From assembly GCA_021828925.1 (NCBI GenBank), contig JAJZCT010000269.1, positions 1 through 5,426 on the forward strand: a stretch of 5,426 nt of DNA. Direction: 5' to 3'. Below the pieces are notes generated by a model, which was not told the DNA's origin, searched no databases, and saw nothing but the letters and a program-made list of their open reading frames with translations. The DNA comes from Planctomycetota bacterium. GTDB taxonomy: Bacteria > Planctomycetota > Phycisphaerae > WQYP01. This document shows, in pieces, positions 1-5,426 of the stretch (position 1 is the first letter of the stretch; every line of letters begins with the position of its first letter). A program made the position numbers and the translations under genes.

Positions 1-12
1 CTTGGGGGCAAA

Positions 13-21
13 GGGGGGGGG
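13..21. repeat. Run of nine G residues upstream of ispH
   Basis: Nine consecutive G bases follow a five-G run at 4-8 with only CAAA between them. The tract lies upstream of the chosen ispH start, so any length error would not alter the protein. It could form a G-rich secondary structure or simply be a site of sequencing or assembly error near a contig edge. No function can be assigned. Confidence 0.6.
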
Positions 22-46
22 CGCAGTGGATGCGCCGCGCGAATAT

Positions 47-64
47 AAAGGCGTTAGGGCCTTT
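47..64. other. Small inverted repeat upstream of ispH
   Basis: AAAGGC (47-52) and GCCTTT (59-64) form a perfect 6-bp stem around a 6-base loop, 30 bases before the ispH start. The left arm overlaps TATAAA (44-49), which resembles a -10 box but has no convincing -35 box 17 bases upstream. It may be an operator, the weak end of an upstream transcript or chance. A stem this short is expected by chance at a fair rate. Confidence 0.2.
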
Positions 65-83
65 GACATTGCACCAGGAATTC

Positions 84-87
84 GGAG
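84..87 (+). promoter_or_regulatory. Ribosome binding site of ispH
   Basis: GGAG lies seven bases before the ATG at 95. This supports that ATG over the TTG at position 2, which opens the same frame 31 codons earlier and would add a Gly/Arg-rich extension unlike any IspH N-terminus. Confidence 0.7.
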
Positions 88-94
88 TATCTGC

Positions 95-1054
95 ATGAAA
101 ATTATCCTTGCTAATCCACGCGGTTTTTGCGCGGGCGTGAATATGGCCATTGAGTGCGTAGAGCGGATGCTCAAACTCAAAGGTGCTCCGATTTACGTTT
201 ACCATGAAATCGTGCATAACCTGCACGTGGTGGAACGCTTTACCCGGCAGGGGGCGGTGTTTGTCAATTCGATTGATGAAGTACCGGAAGGCTCCACAGT
301 TGTTTACAGTGCCCATGGCGTGTCGCCGGAAGTGCGCAATCGCGCCGCCGAACGTCGCTTAATTCAAGTGGATGCAACGTGCCCGCTGGTTACCAAGGTG
401 CATAACGAGGCGATCCGTTACGCCAAACAGAAATTCACCATTGTTCTTATTGGTCATGCGGATCATGACGAAGTTGTCGGAACGCTGGGTGAAGCGCCCG
501 ATGCGATCAGCATTGTGGAAAGCGCCGAAGATGTTCATCGGCTGGAAATCCCGGATGACCACCGCGTGGCGTATCTGACGCAAACCACGTTGAGCTTGGA
601 TGACGCCGCTCGAATTATTGCCGAGCTGAAGAAAAAATTTCCCCGCATTCAAGCCCCGCCCAAGGATGACATCTGCTATGCCACAACCAACCGTCAGGCG
701 GCGGTGCAAAAACTTGCCCCGGATTGCGAACTGGTCCTGGTGGTGGGGAGTCAGAACAGCTCGAATTCCAAGCGACTCGTCGAGATGGCCGAAAACCGCG
801 GCACGCCGTCGTATCTTGTCGATGACGCTTCGCATGTGGATCATGCCTGGTTTAACGGAATTAATGTTGTCCTGATCACAGCCGGGGCCTCGGCTCCGGA
901 AGATCTGGTGCAGGAAATTGTCGATGTGCTCAAAGTGCGATATGGAGCCACCGTGGAATCCCGCCATGTCACGGAAGAAGACATGCACTTTGAACTACCG
1001 TTGTCATTGCGGAAGCTCGAGCAGCAACACACCGCTGCAGCCGGGGTGCACTGA
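95..1054 (+). CDS. ispH: 4-hydroxy-3-methylbut-2-enyl diphosphate reductase (IspH/LytB)
   Basis: IspH catalyses the last step of the MEP (non-mevalonate) isoprenoid pathway in the cytoplasm: reductive removal of the hydroxyl of HMBPP to give IPP and DMAPP, using a [4Fe-4S] cluster. The 319-residue product has the usual family length and is complete. The three cluster cysteines are present at C12 (in GFCAGV), C96 (in DATCPLV) and C194 (in DICYATTNRQ). The substrate-binding residues known from E. coli IspH are also there: H41 (HEIVHN), H74 (SAHGVSP), H124 and E126 (GHADHDEVVGT), T165 (TQTTLS), S222 and N224 (GSQNSSNSKRL) and S266 (AGASAPE). The ATG at 95 is chosen because the family starts with a motif like MKIILANPRGFCAGV and a GGAG lies seven bases upstream. 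The last ten or so residues (after RKLEQQ) form a short unconserved tail. The transglutaminase gene follows on the same strand after 175 bases, so co-transcription is possible. No frameshift or missing active-site residue is seen. Confidence 0.98.
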   Translation: MKIILANPRGFCAGVNMAIECVERMLKLKGAPIYVYHEIVHNLHVVERFTRQGAVFVNSIDEVPEGSTVVYSAHGVSPEVRNRAAERRLIQVDATCPLVTKVHNEAIRYAKQKFTIVLIGHADHDEVVGTLGEAPDAISIVESAEDVHRLEIPDDHRVAYLTQTTLSLDDAARIIAELKKKFPRIQAPPKDDICYATTNRQAAVQKLAPDCELVLVVGSQNSSNSKRLVEMAENRGTPSYLVDDASHVDHAWFNGINVVLITAGASAPEDLVQEIVDVLKVRYGATVESRHVTEEDMHFELPLSLRKLEQQHTAAAGVH

Positions 1055-1127
1055 CGCGGCAGATAAAAAAACGGCCCGGCCCGTAAAAACGGAAAATGTC
1101 GCCGCCGCCAATTGAATTCGTGTAAGG

Positions 1128-1150
1128 TTTATCGGCTTTGTGCCGATAAA
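1128..1150. promoter_or_regulatory. Perfect 9-bp inverted repeat in the ispH-transglutaminase spacer
   Basis: TTTATCGGC (1128-1136) and GCCGATAAA (1142-1150) are exact reverse complements around a 5-base loop, TTTGT. It lies 79 bases before the transglutaminase ATG. No T-run follows the right arm on either strand, so it is not a classical intrinsic terminator. As DNA it could be an operator for a dimeric repressor. As RNA it would be a stable hairpin either in the 3' end of the ispH transcript or in the 5' leader of the next gene. TAAAAT at 1147-1152 resembles a -10 box and would overlap the right arm, but no good -35 box goes with it. Confidence 0.5.
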
Positions 1151-1160
1151 ATAACAGACG

Positions 1161-1184
1161 CGGAGGCCCGAGAGGCTTTTTCCG
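1161..1184 (+). other. Imperfect hairpin with T-rich right arm, possible weak terminator or leader element
   Basis: CGGAGGCC (1161-1168) can pair with GGCT (1174-1177) plus TCCG (1181-1184) around a CGAGA loop, leaving three T bases (1178-1180) bulged and one G-T wobble. Alternatively the inner stem alone is followed by TTTT (1178-1181), which would resemble a weak intrinsic terminator for ispH. The stem is short and the T-run is only five long including the paired T, so termination would be inefficient. It sits ten bases after the perfect inverted repeat, so the two could form a structured leader together. Confidence 0.25.
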
Positions 1185-1215
1185 TAGCACGAGGGCAGTT
1201 GGCGGGCGAAGCATT

Positions 1216-1220
1216 GAAGG
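1216..1220 (+). promoter_or_regulatory. Ribosome binding site of the transglutaminase gene
   Basis: GAAGG ends nine bases before the ATG at 1230. The in-frame TTG at 1221 directly abuts this motif and leaves no spacer, so the ATG is the better start. The two choices differ by only three residues. Confidence 0.55.
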
Positions 1221-1229
1221 TTGTCGGAC

Positions 1230-3821
1230 ATGAATTTTCTGCGTAGATTCCCTCTGCTGGCTTATACGCTGGTGTTTCTAAGCCTCTTGGCCTTCAATTA
1301 TGCCGCAGAGAATTATGGCCTGCTGGTCTTATCGCTCACCGGAGTAGTGGTTAGCTGGTGGCTTGTTGAGACGGGCGATGCCTTGGTCGTTCCCCGGTGG
1401 CTGATCAATCTGGGCGTGCTGGTTGTGGCCATGGGGTTGTTCTGGGAACTGGTGATCTACCAAGAGCGTAATTTACTGCTGGCATTAGGCCATTTCATGG
1501 TCGGACTGATCCTGTGCAAATTATTTGAAAAAAAAGCCAATCGTGACTACGGCCAGATTCTGCTGTTGAGTCTACTGTTAATTCTTTCTGGCGCGATTCT
1601 TACGGTGTCTCCTGTTTACGCCCTGATTCTTCTGGTTTATCTGGGCTTGGGGTTGTATACCAGCCTGGTGTTCCATCTGCAGTGCGAAACCCAGCGGGCC
1701 ATGCAACGCCACGCCGCCGGTGATCGAATGATGATTATGCCGGGACAGCAATCCGTGATGGCAAGGGATGTGCGCCGGATCAGTGTGGGGGCAGGATTAT
1801 TTCTGTTTGTGTTTGCCTGCGGCATATTTGTATTGTTTCCTCGTACCGGCATGCCGGGGATTCTGGCCCATTGGCGCATCGGCGGTACGTCAGCCACCGG
1901 ACTGACCAATCACATTCAATTAGGCCGGTTCGGCCAACTTCAACAAAGCAACGCTATCGTGGCGGAAGTTCGCCTTACCCAGGACGGGCAAAATATCGGC
2001 AGCCGCGGCAATCAGCCCTATTTCATGAGCACGACCCAAAATTTTTATAACGCGACCACCCATGAATGGTCCCATGCCCGCCATCCAAGATGGTGGCACG
2101 GCGGGGATCGGGGGCCTGGGCCGCAAAGCTCGGGCGGCCGAATGTCTTTTCAAGCGCCGCCGGGCTTTGGCCCCGGCCTGCCGCCCCAGCCCGGTATCAA
2201 CCCGTTAATGCCAAGGCCCATCCTCGGACCGATTTCCGAAGCGAAGCCACCGCAATCCGGCATTTCAATATCGCAAAGGGCTAAGCGGAAATTGGTAAAC
2301 CCCACAACGCCTCCCCACGGTCGGGCGTATTGGCGAAAGCAATGGCGGCAACGGTTTGCCCGTCTTTCGCGCTTTCCTAAATCCATCATTCTTAAAAACA
2401 TGGGACAGACCCCGATTGTGCCGCGCGGCGATTTCAGAGACGCCGGCTTAATTACCCAGACGTATACTTTTACCAATACGTTTCGCTCCGGTCCGATTCT
2501 GGCGATCTGCCCGGCGGTGACAATTTCTTCGCCGGATTTGCGATCGGTCGTGGCTTTACGCGATGGAACCGTCCTCGCGGATACCTTCGGCCACAGCTTG
2601 ACCTATACCGTTCAAAGTCCGTTAAAATATAATTCATCGGTCATCGGGCCTGCCACCCCCACTTTGTTCCCCGTGATGTTTCAGCATTCGATGTTTGACC
2701 TGTATGACAGCCCGCGGGAGTTGCGATCGTCCGCCATTCCCAAGCGCGTGGCGGCATTGGCAAAAAAAATTGCCGGCCCTTTGCTGAAAATTAAGCGAAC
2801 CAGTGCCAATGCGGAAAAAGTGGACACCCTTCTGGCGGATAAATTCTGCAATTATCTGCGAGATAACTATCCTTATTCATTTGATATGACTCCCGTGAAT
2901 CCCGATATCGACCCTACCGAAGATTTTCTATTTAATAAAAAAAAGATCGGGGCCTATTGCGAATATTTTGCTTCCGCCATGATTATGTTCTGCCGAAGTG
3001 TGAAAATTCCCGCACGCATGGTATCAGGTTTTCACGGCGGAGATTACAACCCGGTGGGTGGGTATTATGTAATCCGTGAAAAATTCGCCCACGCCTGGGT
3101 GCAGGCATGGATTCCGCAGCGCGGCTGGGTCATGTTTGATCCCTCTCCGATCAGCTCGCTTACCGGTGTGCAAGGCAAAATGACCTGGTTTACGGAAGTG
3201 GCGGATTTTTTTCAGTGGCTGCGGCTCAAGTGGCTGCACAATATCATCACGTTCAACCAGGCGATGCGCAAAGCCATTATTGCAAAAATTTTGACCTTCG
3301 CCAAGGCCGTGATGCAGACGATCACGCATTATGCCCGGGCCATCGGCGATTGGGGGCGGCAATTTTTCAAACATGTGGCCATGAATATATGGATGAAGGT
3401 CCTCATGGGTATCGCCGCCGCCGGACTCATTCCTATTGGCATCCTGATTTATTCGCGATGGAAGCGCCGGGGCGGCGTGGCCGGGAAAGCCGTGCAATCA
3501 ATGGACCGTAAAGTTCAAAAACGCATGATACGCGAATTACTGTTTATTGATCGGCTCATGAAGCTTCTGGGCCGCACCGGCGTTGTGCGCCAAGCGGACC
3601 AGACACCACGGGAATATGTTCAATCGGTGGGCGAAAAAACCGGTCTGGACCTCGCGGAAGCGTTACGAATTGTGGGCGTGTTCTACGATATCCGGTTTGG
3701 CTCCAACCGCATGTCCCCCCAACTCAACGGCGTCGTCAAGCAGGACATGGCCGCTATTGAACAAAAAATCCGCGACAGCCGTCGCAATCGCCGCCGGAGC
3801 TTCTCCCCGAGCACCGGATGA
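1230..3821 (+). CDS. TgpA-like membrane-anchored transglutaminase domain protein (DUF3488/TgpA_N, transglutaminase core, DUF4129)
   Basis: The 863-residue protein has the TgpA architecture. Seven hydrophobic segments are visible near residues 7-24, 28-46, 58-76, 80-97, 107-126, 128-149 and 185-204. With the positive N-terminus (MNFLRR) inside, the following region lies in the periplasm. A transglutaminase core occupies about 530-645, with catalytic C577 (GAYCEYFASA), H621 (FAHAWVQAW) and D637 (VMFDPSP) all present. A single helix near 724-741, followed by positive residues (RWKRR), returns the chain to the cytoplasm, where a DUF4129-like segment (about 770-825, with TPREY) ends in an Arg-rich tail. 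Known: TgpA of Pseudomonas aeruginosa is a periplasmic transglutaminase of this layout and is needed for viability; its natural substrate is unclear. Inference: this protein modifies or cleaves envelope proteins. Odd points are a Pro/Gly-rich insert at about 283-345 and a stretch at 350-400 with 14 Lys/Arg and no Asp/Glu. Relatives often sit beside MoxR ATPase and DUF58 genes; neither is next to it here. It converges with the regulator gene. Confidence 0.9.
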   Translation: MNFLRRFPLLAYTLVFLSLLAFNYAAENYGLLVLSLTGVVVSWWLVETGDALVVPRWLINLGVLVVAMGLFWELVIYQERNLLLALGHFMVGLILCKLFEKKANRDYGQILLLSLLLILSGAILTVSPVYALILLVYLGLGLYTSLVFHLQCETQRAMQRHAAGDRMMIMPGQQSVMARDVRRISVGAGLFLFVFACGIFVLFPRTGMPGILAHWRIGGTSATGLTNHIQLGRFGQLQQSNAIVAEVRLTQDGQNIGSRGNQPYFMSTTQNFYNATTHEWSHARHPRWWHGGDRGPGPQSSGGRMSFQAPPGFGPGLPPQPGINPLMPRPILGPISEAKPPQSGISISQRAKRKLVNPTTPPHGRAYWRKQWRQRFARLSRFPKSIILKNMGQTPIVPRGDFRDAGLITQTYTFTNTFRSGPILAICPAVTISSPDLRSVVALRDGTVLADTFGHSLTYTVQSPLKYNSSVIGPATPTLFPVMFQHSMFDLYDSPRELRSSAIPKRVAALAKKIAGPLLKIKRTSANAEKVDTLLADKFCNYLRDNYPYSFDMTPVNPDIDPTEDFLFNKKKIGAYCEYFASAMIMFCRSVKIPARMVSGFHGGDYNPVGGYYVIREKFAHAWVQAWIPQRGWVMFDPSPISSLTGVQGKMTWFTEVADFFQWLRLKWLHNIITFNQAMRKAIIAKILTFAKAVMQTITHYARAIGDWGRQFFKHVAMNIWMKVLMGIAAAGLIPIGILIYSRWKRRGGVAGKAVQSMDRKVQKRMIRELLFIDRLMKLLGRTGVVRQADQTPREYVQSVGEKTGLDLAEALRIVGVFYDIRFGSNRMSPQLNGVVKQDMAAIEQKIRDSRRNRRRSFSPSTG

Positions 3822-3922
3822 GAATCCTGTCTTTGATCCCATGCCGCCAACCCACCACCGGGTTGTCACTGCGGCGCCGTATAAGTCGCTGCGGTGTGGA
3901 CGACGCGGTTCGTCGCAGGAAA
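3822..3922. other. Short tail-to-tail spacer with two small hairpins
   Basis: The two convergent genes are separated by 101 bases. CAACCC (3848-3853) pairs with GGGTTG (3860-3865) around a 6-base loop, and CGACG (3901-3905) pairs with CGTCG (3911-3915) around a 5-base loop. Neither is followed by a T-run on either strand, so I do not call an intrinsic terminator. Either could still act as a transcript-end structure or assist factor-dependent termination. No small reading frame here is convincing. Confidence 0.3.
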
Positions 3923-5350
3923 TCAGTCGAATTCTGCACGAAGTAATACCACAGAGGGTGCCTCACGCTGGGCGAGTTTGCGCTGCAAGGTGCGTACCGA
4001 GATTCCGATGGCATGGGCGGCTTTTGTGCGGTTATTGGAAAAACGGACCATCGCCGCGTCAATGACCTGTTGTTCCAGTTGGGCCAGCGTCAGGGGCACC
4101 CCGGTTTTACCGGACAGCGGAGCGGCGGCGTTCAGGGCATTCGCGGGGTCTGTTGCCGTTGATCCGCCCGGAGGCTCGACGATCCCGGGTGGAAAATCAC
4201 TGACAAAGAGCGTGGTTTTGGACTTATCAGAAAGCACCATGGCACGCTCGAGGACGTTCAGTAGTTCCCGGACATTTCCAGGCCAACGGTAACGCTGCAG
4301 GACTGCTAAGGCGGCCGAATCAATAGAGTCGATCATGCATTGATTTTGTATGTTCACGCGTTCGATAAAAGCGCGCACCAGCAGCGGAATGTCGTCCACA
4401 CGTTCGCGCAGCGGCGGCATGCGGATCGTAATAATATTAAGGCGATAGTAGAGATCCTCGCGAAATTGGCCATTGACCACCATCGCCGGTAGATCCCGGC
4501 TTGTGGCTACCACCACGCGCGTATCGACTTTAATTTCCCGATGCCCGCCCAGAGGAGTGACCACCCGGTTTTCCAAAATGCGCAGCAGCTTGGCCTGCAG
4601 GGGCAACGCGCAATCTCCGATTTCATCAATAAATAACGTGCCTCCGCTGGCGGCTTCAAAGCGCCCGATCCGTGTACCAGTAGCCCCGGTAAAGGCACCT
4701 TTTTCATAGCCAAATAGTTCGCTTTCCACCAGGGATTCAGGCATGGCAGCACAGTTCATGGCGATAAAGGGGCCGGCGCTGCGGGGAGAATTTCGATGAA
4801 TCGCTTGTGCCGCAAGGTCTTTGCCGGTTCCAGATTCCCCTAGAATCAGCACAGTGCTGAAGGCGTGGCTGGAGCGGGCGATCAAATCGAAAACTTCCAA
4901 CATCGCCGGTGACCGCCCTATCATTCCATCTTTAGAGCCGTCCACTTCTTTCACGGCTTTGGCCTTAGCATCCTGCTGGCAGGCCTGTACAAGCGCCGTT
5001 AGTTTAGACAGCAGGAGTTTGGCATCCCCAAGAGTATGTACGCCGTGTTTCTCCCCCAGAGTGATGGATTCAACCAGAGACGCTGCGGATTGTGTTTCAT
5101 GAATCTGAGGCAGTGACGTTTCAGGAAAATACGTTTTCCAGTGGGCGATAAGATTAATGCGTGAAATATCTCCGGAAATCACGCCGGCGATTACGCAGTC
5201 AATTCCATCTTCAACAAAGCGCAAAGCTTTTTCGGCCGAGTCCGTCAATTTGACGTTGTACCCCGCCTCGGTCAGGATCCGTTCCAATGCGGCACGTTGC
5301 GTTGGATTATCTTCAATAACGAGAATTTCATATTGAGCAGTAGGCTTCAT
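3923..5350 (-). CDS. NtrC-family sigma-54-dependent transcriptional activator with degenerate receiver domain
   Basis: The 475-residue protein has three parts. A receiver-like domain covers about 7-122. A sigma-54-interacting AAA+ ATPase covers about 143-372, with Walker A GESGTGKD (171-178), the sigma-54-contacting GAFTGA loop (218-223), Walker B TLFIDEIG (238-245), the FREDLYYRLN segment with arginine-finger residues (297-306) and WPGNVREL sensor II (356-363). After a Pro/Ala/Gly-rich linker (about 387-418), a Fis-type helix-turn-helix lies at about 420-461 (NRTKAAHAIGISVRTLQRKL). Such proteins bind upstream of -24/-12 promoters and use ATP to remodel sigma-54 polymerase. The ATPase looks fully intact. 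The receiver keeps acidic E13/D14 but has G56 (in DCVIAGV) where the phospho-accepting Asp should be, and the conserved Lys near 107 is missing, so control by phosphorylation is doubtful. The ATG at 5350 is chosen because the receiver fold starts there. The frame is open to the window edge, with a GTG at 5416, but that would add 22 unconserved residues. No sensor kinase is visible next to it. Confidence 0.93.
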   Translation of the reverse strand: MKPTAQYEILVIEDNPTQRAALERILTEAGYNVKLTDSAEKALRFVEDGIDCVIAGVISGDISRINLIAHWKTYFPETSLPQIHETQSAASLVESITLGEKHGVHTLGDAKLLLSKLTALVQACQQDAKAKAVKEVDGSKDGMIGRSPAMLEVFDLIARSSHAFSTVLILGESGTGKDLAAQAIHRNSPRSAGPFIAMNCAAMPESLVESELFGYEKGAFTGATGTRIGRFEAASGGTLFIDEIGDCALPLQAKLLRILENRVVTPLGGHREIKVDTRVVVATSRDLPAMVVNGQFREDLYYRLNIITIRMPPLRERVDDIPLLVRAFIERVNIQNQCMIDSIDSAALAVLQRYRWPGNVRELLNVLERAMVLSDKSKTTLFVSDFPPGIVEPPGGSTATDPANALNAAAPLSGKTGVPLTLAQLEQQVIDAAMVRFSNNRTKAAHAIGISVRTLQRKLAQREAPSVVLLRAEFD

Positions 5351-5426
5351 GTCTTTCTTACCCCAAAGTGTCGGGCGCGGAATAAATGGATAAGCTGGCG
5401 AGCGTTTCTCTAGCACAACGAGCTGG
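5351..5426 (-). promoter_or_regulatory. Upstream region of the sigma-54 activator gene (truncated by window edge)
   Basis: On the - strand this 76-base stretch leads into the ATG at 5350. The only Shine-Dalgarno-like sequences are GGGG (5364-5361), ten bases from the ATG, and the weak AAGAAAG next to the start. TTGTGC (5418-5413) is followed 17 bases later by GCTTAT, a poor sigma-70 match. No -24/-12 sigma-54 element is seen. The upstream neighbour lies outside the window, so whether this gene heads a transcript or sits inside an operon cannot be told. Confidence 0.2.

Noticed and set aside
63..92. Perfect TTGACA (63-68) with GTATCT (87-92) as an ispH promoter
   Set aside because: The -10 match is poor, the spacer is 18 bases, and transcription would begin at or inside the start codon, which does not fit the clear ribosome binding site at 84-87.
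359..988. A 209-codon open frame on the - strand inside ispH
   Set aside because: It lies wholly antisense to a gene with unmistakable IspH motifs, and its translation shows no recognisable domain. It is a by-product of the ispH codon pattern.
1071..1084. ACGGCCCGGCCCGT flanked by A-runs as an intrinsic terminator after ispH
   Set aside because: Only a 4-bp outer stem pairs, and the tract after it on the + strand is A-rich. The T-run exists only on the - strand, where no gene needs a terminator.
1199..1213. Possible sigma-54 promoter TTGGCGGGCGAAGCA before the transglutaminase gene
   Set aside because: The GG and GC elements are eight bases apart, not the required ten, and the site would put the transcription start almost on the ribosome binding site.
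3583..4065. A 160-codon + strand frame bridging the end of the transglutaminase gene and the end of the regulator
   Set aside because: It overlaps the DUF4129 segment in another frame and runs antisense to the regulator's helix-turn-helix. Both overlapped genes have strong family motifs, and the translation looks like random composition.
5410..5426. Possible end of an upstream - strand gene (TAG at 5412-5410)
   Set aside because: Only four codons precede the stop inside the window, which is too little to support any gene.

Overview
The window holds three protein-coding genes and short, mostly unremarkable spacers. Two genes lie on the + strand: ispH, then a large TgpA-like membrane transglutaminase. 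The third, on the - strand, is an NtrC-type sigma-54 activator that converges on the transglutaminase. No tRNA, rRNA, CRISPR array, insertion sequence or phage gene is recognisable. The base composition is moderately GC-rich. The weak Shine-Dalgarno sequence of the regulator, the feel of the IspH sequence and the pairing of a TgpA-like protein with a receiver-AAA+-Fis regulator suggest a Gram-negative bacterium, perhaps Planctomycetota (Phycisphaerae-like). That taxonomic guess is inference from protein flavour only and is not proven here. The organism must use the MEP isoprenoid pathway and should carry a sigma-54 (rpoN) gene.

Layout. Positions 1-94 are a leader with a 9-G run and a small inverted repeat. 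Positions 95-1054 encode a complete IspH with all iron-sulfur ligands. Positions 1055-1229 are a spacer with two predicted hairpins, one of them a perfect 9-bp stem. Positions 1230-3821 encode an 863-residue protein: seven predicted N-terminal membrane helices, a periplasmic region with a Pro/Gly-rich and then a strongly basic insert, a transglutaminase core with an intact Cys-His-Asp triad, one further membrane helix and a cytoplasmic DUF4129-like tail. Positions 3822-3922 are a short tail-to-tail spacer. Positions 5350-3923 (- strand) encode a 475-residue activator with an intact sigma-54 ATPase and a Fis-type helix-turn-helix. Its receiver domain has glycine where the phosphorylated aspartate belongs. 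Positions 5351-5426 are its upstream region, cut by the window edge.

How the genes relate. IspH makes isoprenoid precursors in the cytoplasm. The transglutaminase-like protein probably acts on proteins at the outer face of the inner membrane. Both are on the same strand but 175 bases apart, so co-transcription is possible and not shown. The regulator is divergently controlled and its targets cannot be read from this window. I see no evidence for a wholly new multi-gene system. The most interesting points are the degenerate receiver, the unusual periplasmic insert of the transglutaminase and the paired hairpins in the ispH-transglutaminase spacer.
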